From Isoetes taiwanensis (taxonomy: Eukaryota; Streptophyta; Lycopodiopsida; Isoetales; Isoetaceae), in the NCBI GenBank assembly GCA_021234155.1, contig JAJEKV010000057.1:8584108-8648107 (forward strand): DNA of 64,000 nucleotides, written 5' to 3'. The notes under the pieces were generated by a model. That model was not told the origin of the DNA. It did no database searches and saw only the letters and a list, made by a program, of their open reading frames with translations. Numbering within the stretch: the first letter of the stretch is position 1; the number at the start of each line of letters is the position of its first letter. A program made the translations under genes and the position numbers. This document shows positions 1 to 10,754 of this stretch, in pieces.

Positions 1-130
1 CTTTAACTGCACCTGAAGCTGGTGGATCTCCGCTGTTGTTAAAGGCAGTCTTTTCGTTATAGACCCAAAATGAAGCCCAATTAAGGTTTTCACCATATTC
101 ATTTGCAGAAAGAAGATTGCTTAAAGCCAT
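1..130 (-). CDS. Unrecognised open reading fragment inside Helitron (partial)
   Basis: An ATG at 130 on the minus strand opens a 43-codon frame that runs off the window edge without a stop. It begins MALSNLLSANEYGENLNW and contains an aromatic-rich stretch ending SFWVYNEKTAF. I do not recognise the family. Because it lies inside a Helitron copy and in the element's own orientation, a captured host exon is likely. It could also be part of a Helitron-encoded protein; no Rep or helicase motif is visible in this short piece. Confidence 0.3.
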   Translation of the reverse strand, partial: MALSNLLSANEYGENLNWASFWVYNEKTAFNNSGDPPASGAVK

Positions 131-496
131 AATCTTTATATTGTACCTTTGAATCTCCCTAACTTCATGATAGATCTTTACTAAGCCTCATCGCCTTGTA
201 GCTGTGAGGTCGAATTCGAAGACGCAGAGTCACCTCCGCTCTGGTCCGCGCCAAATGTCGTGTGCCAAACCCTTCTCTGCTCTGCTCCACGCAGACCTGT
301 CCTCTGCTCTATTACCGTAAAGCCTTATTAGGGCAACGATACTGCTCTTTTTGTCTTGAATCTTGATCGTCTAATTAGGCCAATCAATCCTCACCCTCTG
401 ATTTAGGGCATCATCTCCTCCATTGATTTGATCAAATCTGGGCCGCCCAAATTAGGGCTGGGTCCAACACTTACACAATAACATTATAATATAGGA
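1..496 (-). mobile_element. Helitron 5' portion, left part outside window
   Basis: Read on the minus strand, position 496 starts TCCTATATTATAATGTTAT preceded by A. This is the 5' terminus shared, with small changes, by the elements ending at 3132, 5732 and 8495. The subterminal part (about 300-480, with 'aaattagggctgggtcc') resembles the same region of those copies. The 3' end must lie left of the window. The end joins an island of the tRNA-unit array. The 5' terminus is seen directly; membership of Helitrons is inferred from the complete relatives in this window. Confidence 0.6.
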
Positions 497-717
497 TTTT
501 AGAACTAAGCAACATGTAAAAAATCAACTAATGCTCCAACTTGATCTTCATAAGGTTATGCCATGCTTCATGTTGACCAACCTTGAACGTATTTAGACAT
601 ATATTCATAGAGGGGTTATGCTTTGCTCGATCAAACCTTAGAGGGGTTATCCTTGCTTGATGAAACTTTAGTTGTAGCAAAACTTTACAGTTGCGTCGAT
701 CTGCAATAAGACCTTAA
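497..717. repeat. tRNA-unit array, partial unit
   Basis: This block starts 'aactaagcaacatgtaaaaa' and matches the leader part of the ~1-kb unit seen best at 23190-26957. It includes the repeated phrases around 'gccatgcttcatgttgacc' and 'gctcgatcaaaccttagagg'. It stops at 717, where a CTAG Helitron 3' end begins. The tRNA-bearing half of the unit is missing here. Confidence 0.75.
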
Positions 718-1004
718 CTAGTAAGGGTGCCCAGCGTTGCTGGGCATAAGTTAAGAGCCTGTAAATTTTTTGGGTTGCGCACGAACAATGTCAATTTTGT
801 AGTGCTACTACTATTGTAGTATCGTTCTAGCAAAATGTAACATCGTCTTACATTGTAATATTATGTCCAGTTTTTTCTACCCTTAAACAAAGTTGGAAAC
901 TTGTTAATGATAGAATCAAGTCCATGTTCCATGCCATTGTGGACTCATGTTTGGTAATAGCGCATGTCTAAATGCTCAAAAGTCACACCTGACAATATCA
1001 TGCA
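718..1004 (-). mobile_element. Helitron 3' terminus, orphan or stacked copy
   Basis: CTAG at 718-721 follows A717. On the minus strand it lies 7 nt beyond a perfect hairpin (729-745, GCCCAGC-GTT-GCTGGGC). Sequence inward of the hairpin ('gagcctgtaaat') matches the element at 3633. No matching 5' end is visible before the next 3' terminus at 1005. This copy is therefore truncated, or it shares its 5' end with the neighbour. Confidence 0.55.
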
Positions 1005-3132
1005 CTAGTAATAGTGCCCAGCGTTGCTGGGCATAATTTGGGAGCCTATGTGGATGGAAACCTATTCAGCCTAGACTTCTTTTCATAAATCATATAATAG
1101 AAACCAAGCCCAGTGTTGCTGAGCTATAAAAGGTTTTTGTGCATTTAATAACCTTTCCCTTTCCTTTGGTTTTTGCTATATCCCGTGTTTCATCTTTTTC
1201 CTCATTATCCTACAGAGTCTCCTTTTTTCTTTTCCCCTTTTTCTTAGTTTTCTCACATGTTATCTTTTTCCCTCCTCCCCTTTTTCTTCTTTTTAAGCCC
1301 CTTCTCCCTCCCCTTCCCTTCCCCTTTCCTTCCCCTTCCCTTTCCCCTTCTCCTTTTTCCCTTTCCCTTTCCCTTTCCCTTCCCATTTCCCTTTTTCTGA
1401 TAGGCTTTTTCTCTTCCCTTTTCCCTTTTTCCCGCCCTTCCCATTTTTCCCTTTCGTTTTCCCCTTTCTTTTCATTTTCTCTTACCCTTTTCCCATGCCC
1501 TTTTTTCTTCTCCTTTCCCCACCTTTTCTTGTGGCCCGTTTTCTTCCTTTCCCCCACCATCTTCCTCTTTATCGTGCTCTTTTTTCCCATCTCTTTTCCC
1601 ATTTTCCTCTCCCCTTTTCCTCATACCTTTTTTTCTTATCCCCCCCATCCTTTTGCCCACCCTTTTGGCTTTTCTCAGGTGCCCTTTTTCCTTTCCCCTT
1701 TTCTCATTCCTTTTTATTTTCTTTTCCCTTTCCCTTTCTTATGCCTCTTTCCATTCGCATTTCTTCATCTATTTTATGTGTCCGTTTTCTTTTTCTTTTT
1801 TTTTTCTATCATCCTCCGCCTTTTTTCCTCTTCCACTTTTTCCCTTTTTCTCTTTTTTTTCCTTTCCTTTTCCCATGCTCTTTTTCCCTTTCCTCACCTT
1901 TTCCCTCTTCCTTTTTTTCAAAAAGAATCCTGTTCCCCTTCCTCTATTCCTTTTTTTTTCCATTCCTTGCTCTACATCCTTTCATGTTCCCATTTTTCCT
2001 CCTTTGAAACCTTTCTCTTTTTTCCCTTTTCCGGTTTTTTTTTATCTTCCGTTCCCCTCTCTTTTCTTTTCCGCTTCCCTGTCCCTTTTCGGATGCCATT
2101 TTCCCCTTTTCTTCTCCTCTTTTTCCTCACCTTTTATCTCTAACCTTTTCCCTTCCTTTTTTAGATGCCCTATTTTTAAGCTTCTCTTTCCTCTTTTTTT
2201 TTCACCCTTTCCCTCTTCCCTTTTTTTTTTGCATGCCCTTTTCCCCTTCCCTTTTGCCTTTTTTTTTCACGTGCCCTTTTTTCTAGGTACCCTTTTTCCA
2301 TTTCCATCTCCCTTTTTCTTTTTTACTTTTCCTTTCCCTTTCCCTCATCCCATGCTTTTATTCGTCCCCTTCTTCCCACCCTTTTCATGTTTATCTTTTC
2401 CCACCCTTTCCCTCTTTCCCTTTTTCTCGATGCCTTTTTATCTTCCTTTTTCCCCTCTCTTTTCCTTTTCCCCTTTTGCTTTCTCTTTTTCCATGTCATT
2501 AGCCCCTTCTATTCTCCTCTTTCCTCAACTTTTCTCTCTAACCTTTTCCCTTTCTCTTTTTGAAGCTCTTTTTTTGCTTCTCTTTTCCTCTTTCTTCACC
2601 CTTTCTCTTTTCTTTTTTTTTTCCCATGCCCTTTCCCCCTTCCCTTTTGCCTTTTTCTTCGTGCCCTTTTTCTAGGTTCCCTTTTCCATCTCTCTTATTC
2701 TTTTTTCATTTCCCTTGCCCTTTTCCCATCTGGCTTTCCATGTTCCCTTCTTCCCATCTTTTTTCTTTATATCTTTTTCTCCTTTTCCCGACATTCCCTT
2801 CTTCCCTTTTTTCCGTTGCCCCTTTTCCCTTCCCTTTCTCCCTCTCTATTTCTATTCCTTTTTTTCATTTTTTCCATGCCATTTTTCCTTCCCTTTTTTC
2901 TTTCTTTGTCATTTTCCTCTTTTCCTTCTTCCCATGCTCTTTTTCCCTTCCCTTTTCCCTTTTACCCGTGCCTTTCCTCCCCTTTCCTTTTCCCTTAAGA
3001 GGTCAAATCATGACTAATCACGATAATGGGAGGTCGTGCGATAAATCTCGGCCTTCAGTTTCAATCAGATGATCTCAACCATTTAAGAAAAGGCTTGATC
3101 CATTCAATACGGTATAACATTATAATATAAGA
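1005..3132 (-). mobile_element. Non-autonomous Helitron A, purine/pyrimidine-expanded
   Basis: On the minus strand the element starts TCTTATATTATAATGTTAT (5' end at 3132, preceded by A) and ends with a hairpin (1016-1032), 7 nt and CTAG (end at 1005, followed by T). About 1.85 kb of its 2,128 bp (1145-2995) is almost pure C/T on the plus strand, which is GGGAAAA-type purine on the element's sense strand. Long frames in this tract (Phe/Pro/Ser-rich on plus, Lys/Gly/Arg-rich on minus) are low-complexity artefacts. A second, degenerate hairpin lies at 1108-1124. No Rep/helicase is encoded, so any mobility would depend on other elements. Confidence 0.75.
1145..2995. repeat. Polypyrimidine (CCCTTTT-type) tract
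   Basis: Irregular runs of CCCTTTT, CCTTTT and TTTTTT are punctuated by 'ccatgcc' every 100-200 bp. Almost no purines occur outside these markers. The apparent open frames are compositional and I do not call them genes. Confidence 0.9.
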
Positions 3133-3632
3133 TTCTATAGAAAACCATAAACTAACTTGTAATGGATTTGGGACCAAAAGAATCTAAGGACACAAGATTT
3201 ATAGCTCATTTATATGCCTAGTACAGATTGCAGTATTGTTCCTAATGAAACCTTTGTTTTTGTTCAATATAATCCAATTTAATTTCTCGTATTTAAAAAA
3301 AGAGAAAAAAAAAAAAGAGAGTAATTTTTGCGTAATTTGGCAGGTTCACATATTATAAATCACTCGTACTTCTTGGTCAATATAATGGAGATATGTATGC
3401 CTTATATTATATTTTAGAACCAAGTAAGCAACATGTAAAAAATCAACTAATGCTCCAACTTGATCAAACTTCATAAGGTTATGCCATGCTTCATGTTGAC
3501 CAACCTTGAACGTATTTAGACATATATTCATAGAGGAGCCATGCTTAGAGGGGTTATCCTTGCAGTTGTAGCACAACTTTACAGTTGCATCGATCTGCAA
3601 TAAGACCTTAATTCTATTTAGACATAAATCTA
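3133..3632. repeat. tRNA-unit array, partial unit
   Basis: This block begins 'tctatagaaaaccataaact' and runs through the oligo-A segment (about 3295-3320) and the 'gccatgcttcatgttgacc' segment. It stops at A3632, where Helitron B's CTAG begins. It corresponds to the second and first thirds of the ~1-kb unit and lacks the tRNA part. Confidence 0.8.
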
Positions 3633-5732
3633 CTAGTAATGGTGCCCAGCGTTGCTGGGCATAAGTTGAGAGCCTGTAAATGCTTTGGGATGCAGTGAGA
3701 AAAGCCCTATCCCTTTCCCTTTTGCTCTATCCCGCATTTCAGTTTTTCTTATTTTCTCTATTTTTTTTTTCTTTTCTTTTTTTTTCCGTCTTTCTCACAT
3801 GTTTCCTTGTTTTCCCATCCCTTTCCTTCCCCCTTCCCTGTTCCCGATAATCTTTTTCCCTTCCCTTTTGCTCCTTTCTCCACCTTTTCCCTCTTCTCTT
3901 TTTTCTTTGCCCTTTTCCCTTCCCCTTTCTCTTTTTTTATGCCTTCTCTTTCCCCACCCTTTTTCCATGTCTTCTTTTTTTTTTCTTCGTTTTTTTTTTC
4001 TCTTTGAAGAGCCTTTTCCATGCCTATTTTTCCTTCTCTTTTTCCTCGCTTTTTTTTTCCTTTCTTCATCCGCCTCCTAAATCTGGTGGTCTAGAATATT
4101 TTGTCCTAAAATTTTCGGTATCTTTTATGCATAGCTCAATGGCGGAAGATTATGAAGTCTCAAGACCAAAAAAAAACCGATGCTCTGGCGATGGCGATCT
4201 CCTCTTGATTTCATTGATAGTTAATTTTGCAAAACAAAGCGGCTTCAAGGCCGCTATGGCTATGTCATGCTATAGTGAAGGCTAGAATTACGTGAACTCA
4301 AGGTTTAGTTTGTAAAAAAAAATAGGTTTTCCTCTAGCATCGCCTATCCGCATTATTGCTTTTTGGGAGCCATTACTTGGCAAAGTTGTAGGTGGAACCG
4401 GAGGGCTTTCCGGCAGGAGGATGCTTGAATAAAGCAATGTTTTTTTTCATAAAATGTTAGCAAGAGCAAAAACCTCCAGCCATGTCCGTTATGGCTTTTG
4501 CATAGTCAATGGGTTCCTCCTTTTCAAAAATTTTCCTCTTTTTTACCATTGTGACCTTTTCCTTCCGTTTTTTTTTTCTCCCTTCCGTTTTTCATGCCCT
4601 TTTTACCTTCCCTTTTTCCATCTCCCTCACCCCTTTCCCTCTTTCTCTTTTCCATGTTCCTCGGTCTCTAAGAATGTTTTCCATTTTTCCTCATTTCCAT
4701 TTTTCCCCACGCCTCTAGTTCTTTCCCCCCTATTTTCCTTTTTTTTTTCTTTTCTATTTCCCTTTTCCCAAAATTTTTTTCCCACCCCTTTTCCCTTTTC
4801 CCCATGCCTTTTGCCCTTCACATTCTCTCTTTCCACTTCCCTTTTCTTTTCCTTTCCCTTTTTTTTCTTTTTTTTCCTTTTCCTTTACATCCTTTTCCCT
4901 TTTCCCCATGCCTTTTGCCCTTCACATTCTCTCTTTCCACTTCCCTTTTCTTTTTTCCCTTTTCTTTTCCCTTTTCCTTTTTCCCTTTTTTCTGATTTTT
5001 TTACCTTTTCCTTTTTTCCTTTTTTTCCTTTTCCCCATACCTTTTGAACCCTTTTCCCTTTTCCCAAAAAAATGCCTTTTTCCTTTCCACCCACCCTTCC
5101 TCTTTTTTTTTTTTCCATTTTCTTTTTCTCTTTTTTTTCCTTTTCCTTTACCTTTTTTACCTTTTCCCTTTTCCCCATGCCTTTTGCCCTTCATTCTCTC
5201 TTTCCACTTCCCTTTTCCTTTTTTCCCTTTTTTCCTATTTTTCCCTTTTCCCTTTAGTTTTTTTTTTTTTTCCTTTTTTCCTTTTCCTTTTACCCTTTTC
5301 CCTTTTCCCCAATGCCTTTTTGCCCTTCACATTCTCTTTTTCCACTTCCCTTTTCCTTTTTTCCCTTTTCCTTTTCTCCTTTTTTTTTTTCCCCTTTTCC
5401 TTTTGCCTTTTTCCTTTTCCCCATGCCTTTTTCTTTTCCCCACCCTTTCTCTTTTTTTTCCTTTTTTTTTTCCTTTTTTTCTTTTTTTTCCTTTTCCTTT
5501 TACCCTTTTCCTTTTTCCCCATGCCTTTTTTGCCTTCACATTCTCTCTTTCCACTTCCCTTTTCCTTTTCCCCCTTTTCATTTACCCTTTCCCTTAAGAG
5601 ACGCATGACCAATCATGCGGTGTTGGTAAGTCGGTGCAATAAATCTAGGCCTTGATGCATCAGGATGATCTCGGCCATTCAAATTAGGGCTCGGTGCACA
5701 CGCACTTACGATTATAACATTATAATATAAGA
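3633..5732 (-). mobile_element. Non-autonomous Helitron B
   Basis: The minus-strand 5' end TCTTATATTATAATG lies at 5732 (after A) and the 3' end CTAG at 3633-3636 (before T), with hairpin 3644-3660. The interior is polypyrimidine on the plus strand (3715-4070 and 4540-5600), interrupted at about 4076-4510 by sequence shared with 54433-54865. The right half carries a minisatellite whose units contain 'ccccatgcctttt' and 'cttcacattctctctttcc'. Its 5' ~810 bp is part of the tandem duplication extending to 10437. Confidence 0.75.
4076..4510 (+). repeat. Dispersed repeat shared with 54433-54865
   Basis: From 'cctaaatctggtggtctag' to about 'tggcttttgcatag', the two copies run in parallel with small indels. 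Both include 'ggccgctatggctatgtcatg' and 'ttcctctagcatcg'. Here it sits inside Helitron B; at 54433 it follows the 5' end of another Helitron. It is probably an element fragment or captured host sequence. I recognise no protein in it. Confidence 0.7.
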
Positions 5733-7683
5733 TTTGAACTACATTCTAGGTGGTTTGTTTATGCGTAAAGCAACATACCTACCATAAGTTACACCAAATA
5801 ACCTGGTTATACAATCCACTACCACAAATGGCTTACTTGTCCCAATATTTTGCAAAGTTTTTTTTTTTTTTTTTTTTTTTTTTTTGATGGCAAGATGTTT
5901 TATTTTTTATTATATGAAGGCATGGAGACGATGGCGCATGTGTGCTCGCAAAGTATTCAGATGCTCTCACTCAATCCCATCCGCAACCATCCCATCTTGA
6001 TTTGCTTTCGATCCCATCGAGGTGAGCTACTGTGAAGTGGTAAAGAAGGGGCTGCAGGCCGGGTTGGGCGTGCCTCTGATTAGGCTAGCCCATGGGCATT
6101 CCCCTTCCTGCTGAACTACAGGCTGCTAACTCTAGAAGGGCTAGGATCTTTACCATTCTCGTGATAGGTCATCAGCACATCTGTGGGTGGCTGGAAGCAT
6201 CCTTTGAAGAGCTGTGGGAAGCACTAGTCATTGAGCAAATTTTCCCAGAGCAATTCTTTACCGGTGAAGCAGGGGTTACACCAGACCATCGGACCTCCCG
6301 ATGGGTTGAATGGTGGGGAGAGTTCATGGGGAACCAGAACTTAACCGGCAGCCACTGGTATCTTTTATGTGCATAGTGAATGGGCGGAAGCTATGATCTC
6401 AGTTAAAGTCTATTCAGGTTAAAGAAAGCAATTGTCTGGATGCCCAATCATGTGCTATGGCAGATTCCTCCATTAGCAGTAATCATTCAGTAGGTAGGAT
6501 TAGGTGTTTATCCAAATCGGCCAAATATCTTGCAACTGGCATTCTACTCTAAAACGTGTGCTTAGAAATGTCGGGCACATGTAGATGGAATACAATAGTA
6601 CAAATAAAATCATCATGAATAATAAATTAATTGGGCATTTATCCTTTGTTTCCGAAGGTATATCGTTATGCCGGGCATTAGTTGTAGGTGGAATACAATA
6701 ATACAAATAAAATCATGTGTGTTTAAGAATTGAAGGGTAGTTTGCATACAAAGGATAAGAGAACAAATCTTGCTTAAGTAGGAACGTCAATGAGAATGGG
6801 AATGAGAACGTCAATGAAAAGTAGGAACACCAAGTTCAAAATTACACTTGCAATATTACCATTGGGCAAGGGTAGTTGATGTTTCCATAACCATAATTGT
6901 GGGAGAGAACATTGTATATCATACATGTCTATATCAGATTGACTAAACCATGTGTTAACTTATTATCCAACATATCCAAGGAACCTAAGAATGTTAGGCA
7001 CGACTCTACAGGTGCATTTAACAACAACATAGATGTAACACTAATAGTTTGGCTCTTATATATTTGCAATATAGACATTTTATGTACCACTGTAAAATGG
7101 TTGGCATCCACGGAAAACTATGATTATTAGTAGACCCGAGTTGTGTTTGGAATTACATAGTTTTGTTACTTGATAAAAGCATGGCAAAAAAGCGGAGATC
7201 TTTGATGTACCATGTCTACACGGATGTATAAACCGCATATACATCCGACCCAGTACAAACATAAAGGTACAAAGAAGGAACAAACTTACGATGCATTTTT
7301 GAAGTACCACATCTGAATTTCAGAGTTGTGAAATGAGACTTGATGAATGAGATCGTACCAAAGCAGGTGAGAGTTGTATCAGAGCAAGAATTTATGAAGG
7401 AAGTAAATATCACACATCGCTACAACCAAAAAATATACCGTCCCATTGGAAGCAAAATATCTTGGCCTTGGTTGCAACCATGAATTGGGTTTTGTTCTAG
7501 ATCTTTTGAGTGAGCCATCTGCAAGAATAACCCAATCATTTTCCCTAAAAGATGGCCGTTGGCCTTGCTAAAAAAAAAACCAAGGCAAACAATCCACAAT
7601 TTTAATCCTCGAAACAGAATACTCCATAGAAAATGCCAGTGCAGCTATATAGTTTAAGTAAGCCTGTCCAGTTCATGAATTTC
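4921..7683. repeat. Tandem duplication, copy 1 (~2.76 kb)
   Basis: The last ~810 bp of Helitron B plus 5733-7683 recurs, nearly identical, at 7684-10437. Copy 1 ends 'cagttcatgaatttc' at 7683 and joins pyrimidine sequence. Copy 2 ends with the same words at 10437 and continues into new sequence. Small differences include loss of the downstream part of the 6092 frame. The left boundary inside low-complexity DNA is approximate. Confidence 0.85.
6092..6376 (+). pseudogene. Unrecognised frame, disrupted copy of the 8846 frame
   Basis: It starts MGIPLPAELQAANSRRAR and is identical to the frame at 8846 for about 65 codons, then changes frame near 6290 and ends early. The product is not recognised. 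With two copies created by a recent duplication and only one keeping the longer frame, there is no evidence of selection for coding. Confidence 0.3.
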
Positions 7684-8845
7684 CTTTTACCCTTTTCCCT
7701 TTTCCCCATGCCTTTTTGCCCTTCACATTCTCTCTTTCCACTTCCCTTTTCTTTTTTTCCCTTTTCTTTTCCCTTTTCCTTTTTTTCCCTTTTTTTTTTT
7801 TTTACCTTTTCCTTTTCCCTTTTTCCTTTTCCCCATGCCTTTTACCCTTTTCCCTTTTCCCCATGCCTTTTTCCTTTCACCACCCTTCCTCTTTTTCCTT
7901 TTCTTTTCTCTTTTTTCCTTTTTCCCTTTACCTTTTACCCTTTCCCTTTTCCCCATGCCTTTTTGCCCTTCACATTCTCTCTTTCCACTTCCCTTTTCCT
8001 TTTTTCCCTTTTCCTATTTTCCCTTTTCCTTTACCTTTTTTTCCTTTTTCCTTTTCCTTTTACCCTTTTCCCTTTTCCCAATGCCTTTTTGCCCTTCACA
8101 TTCTCTCTTTCCACTTCCCTTTTCCTTTTTTCCCTTTTCCTTTTCTCCCTTTTTTTTCCCCTTTTCCTTTTTGCCTTTTTCCTTTTCCCCATGCCTTTTT
8201 CTTTTCCCCACCCTTTCTCTTTTTCCTTTTCTTTTCCCTTTTTTCTTTTTTCCCTTTTCCTTTTACCCTTTTCCCTTTTCCCCATGCCTTTTTGCCCTTC
8301 ACATTCTCTCTTTCCACTTCCCTTTTCCTTTTCCCCCTTTTCATTTACCCTTTCCCCTTAAGAGACGCATGACCAATCACAGTGTTGGTAAGTCGTGCAA
8401 TAAATCTAGGCCTTCGAATGCATCCAGATGATCTCAGCCATTCAAATTAGGGCTCGGTGCACTACGCACTTACGGTATAACATTATAATATAAGATTTGA
8501 ACTACATTCTAGGTGGTTTGTTGTCTGTAAAGCAACATACCTACCATAAGTTGCACCAAGTAACACAGTTATACAATCCACTACCACAAATGGCGACTTG
8601 TCCCAATATTTTGCAACTGGTTTTTTTTTTTTTTTTTTGATGGCAAGATGTTTTTATTTTTTTATTATATGAAAAGGGCGGAGACGATGGCGCATGTGTG
8701 CTCGCAAGCCTTCTGTATGCTCTCAGCTCAATCCCATCTGCAACCATCCCATCTTGACTGCTCGATCCCATCTGAGTGAGCTACTGTGAAGTGGTAAAGA
8801 AGGGGCTGCAGGCCGGGTTGGGCGTGCCTCTGATTAGGCTAGCCC

Positions 8846-9172
8846 ATGGGCATTCCCCTTCCTGCTGAACTACAGGCTGCTAACTCTAGAAGGGCTAGGA
8901 TCTTTACCATTCTCGTGATAGGTCATCAGCACATCTGTGGGTGGCTGGAAGCATCCTTTGAAGAGCTGTGGGAAGCACTAGTCATTGAGCAAATTTTCCC
9001 AGAGCAATTCTTTACCGGTGAAGCAGGGGTTACACCAGACCATCCAGACCTCCTGATCAGTGAATGGCTGGGAGAGTTCATGGGGAACCCGAACCTGCCA
9101 GCAGCTGGTATCTTTTATGTGCATAGTGAATGGGCGGAAGCTATGATCTCAGTTAAAGTCTATTCAGGTTAA
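8846..9172 (+). CDS. Unrecognised 108-residue frame
   Basis: The frame reads MGIPLPAELQAANSRRAR, then an acidic/aromatic middle (HICGWLEASFEELWEALV) and ends WAEAMISVKVYSG. I do not recognise a family, signal peptide or membrane segment. It lies on the strand opposite the spliced fragment at 10193-10272 in the same duplicated block. It could be a captured exon or chance. It is listed because composition looks coding-like and the frame is longer here than in the first copy. Confidence 0.3.
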   Translation: MGIPLPAELQAANSRRARIFTILVIGHQHICGWLEASFEELWEALVIEQIFPEQFFTGEAGVTPDHPDLLISEWLGEFMGNPNLPAAGIFYVHSEWAEAMISVKVYSG

Positions 9173-10192
9173 AGAAAGCAATTGTCTGGATGCCCAATCA
9201 TGTGCTATGGCAGATTCCTCCATTAGCAGTAATCATTCAGTAGGTAGGATTAGGTGTTTATCCAAATCGGCCAAATATCTTGCAACTGGCATTCTACTCT
9301 AAAACGTGTGCTTAGAAATGTCGGGCACATGTAGATGGAATACAATAGTACAAATAAAATCATCATGAATAATAAATTAATTGGGCATTTATCCTTTGTT
9401 TCCGAAGGTATATCGTTATGCCGGGCATTAGTTGTAGGTGGAATACAATAATACAAATAAAATCATGTCGCAGAGCGAAGAATTGAAGGGTAGTTTGCAT
9501 ACAAAGGATAAGAGAACAAATCTTGCTTAAGTAGGAACGTCAATGAGAATGGGAATGAGAACGTCAATGAAAAGTAGGAACACCAAGTTCAAAATTACAC
9601 TTGCAATATTACCATTGGGCAAGGGTAGTTGATGTTTCCATAACCATAATTGTGGGAGAGAACATTGTATATCATACATGTCTATATCAGATTGACTAAA
9701 CCATGTGTTAACTTATTATCCAACATATCCAAGGAACCTAAGAATGTTAGGCACGACTCTACAGGTGCATTTAACAACAACATAGATGTAACACTAATAG
9801 TTTGGCTCTTATATATTTGCAATATAGACATTTTATGTACCACTGTAAAATGGTTGGCATCCACGGAAAACTATGATTATTAGTAGACCAGAGTTGTGTT
9901 TGGAATTACATAGTTTTGTTAACAGTAAAGCATGGCAAAAGAAAGCGGAGATGCTGATGTACCATGTCTACACAGATGTATAAACTGCATATACATCTGA
10001 CCCAGGTACAAACATAAAGGTACAAAGAAGGAACAAACTTACGCATGCATTTTGGAAGTACCACATCTGAATTTCAGAGTTGTGAAATGAGACTTGATGA
10101 ATGAGATCGTACCAAAGCAGGTGAGAGTTGTATCAGAGCAAGAATTTATGAAGGAAGTAAATATCACACATCGCTACAACCAAAAAATATAC

Positions 10193-10272
10193 CGTCCCAT
10201 TGGAAGCAAAATATCTTGGCCTTGGTTGCACCCATGAATTGGGTTTTGTTCTAGATCTTTTGAGTGAGCCAT
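10193..10272 (-). pseudogene. Exon-like fragment of an unrecognised gene
   Basis: On the minus strand a polypyrimidine/TTGCAG acceptor precedes a frame reading DGSLKRSRTKPNSWVQPRP and ending at a GTATAT donor. A further open stretch (about 10030-10165, ending at a GTAAGT donor) follows on the same strand. The near-identical counterpart lies at about 7434-7513 in the first duplicate. Clean splice signals around open frames suggest a spliced host gene, probably captured or duplicated by transposition. I cannot name it. Confidence 0.4.
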
Positions 10273-10598
10273 CTGCAAGAATAACCCAATCATTTTCCCT
10301 AAAAGATGGCCGTTGGCCTTGCTAAAAAAAAAACCAAGGCAAACAATCCACAATTTTAATCCTCGAAACAGAATACTCCATAGAAAATGCCAGTGCAGCT
10401 ATATAGTTTAAGTAAGCCTGTCCAGTTCATGAATTTCATGTAAGGAAAGGTGTGAAGATTTTCCAATCTATAAAGTTCTAGGTTGCATTTGGATCGAACA
10501 CTTGCAATTGGATCAAACACTGTCTCCTGCAGTTAAAAAAGTGCAACATGCTTACTTCACATAAAACCTGAGAACTTATACTAAAATTTGCAACTTAC

Positions 10599-10754
10599 CA
10601 CACAAATTGGGCATGCAAGATCCATCTTGAATGACATATAATCTTGCATAGTACAACAAATAGTAGGTTTACCATCTTCAAATTTCCAATAACAGTTTGT
10701 AAATCCCTCTAGTAGAGATGGGTTAAGCCGCCAAAGTGGATAACGTGGATTCAC
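10599..10754 (-). pseudogene. Exon-like fragment of an unrecognised gene
   Basis: A 52-codon open frame on the minus strand contains WRLNPSLLEGFTNCYWKF and ends MDLACPICV directly before a GTAAGT donor. The CPIC motif and several other Cys residues could belong to a metal-binding domain, but I do not recognise the protein. It lies upstream, in gene orientation, of the fragment at 10193-10272, so they may be neighbouring exons of the same gene. The acceptor side is not clear. Confidence 0.4.

Larger units (their letters stand above)
7684..10437. repeat. Tandem duplication, copy 2
   Basis: 7684-8495 repeats the Helitron B 5' segment: polypyrimidine, then the subterminal 'taagagacgcatgaccaat', then 5' end TC at 8495. 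8496-10437 repeats 5733-7683. This copy explains why a Helitron 5' end at 8495 has no 3' end of its own. Confidence 0.85.

Noticed and set aside
1139-3072. Long Phe/Pro/Ser-rich and reverse Lys/Gly/Arg-rich open frames
   Set aside because: They are translations of a CCCTTTT/GGGAAAA tract; overlapping frames are open simply because stop codons are rare in this composition. The same applies to 3685-5655, 7633-8431, 17399-19128 and 56003-58010.
8541-8771. Minus-strand frame resembling a Gypsy integrase (VVVD-like phrase in one frame)
   Set aside because: Only a few residues match and the frame is not continuous; too weak to call.
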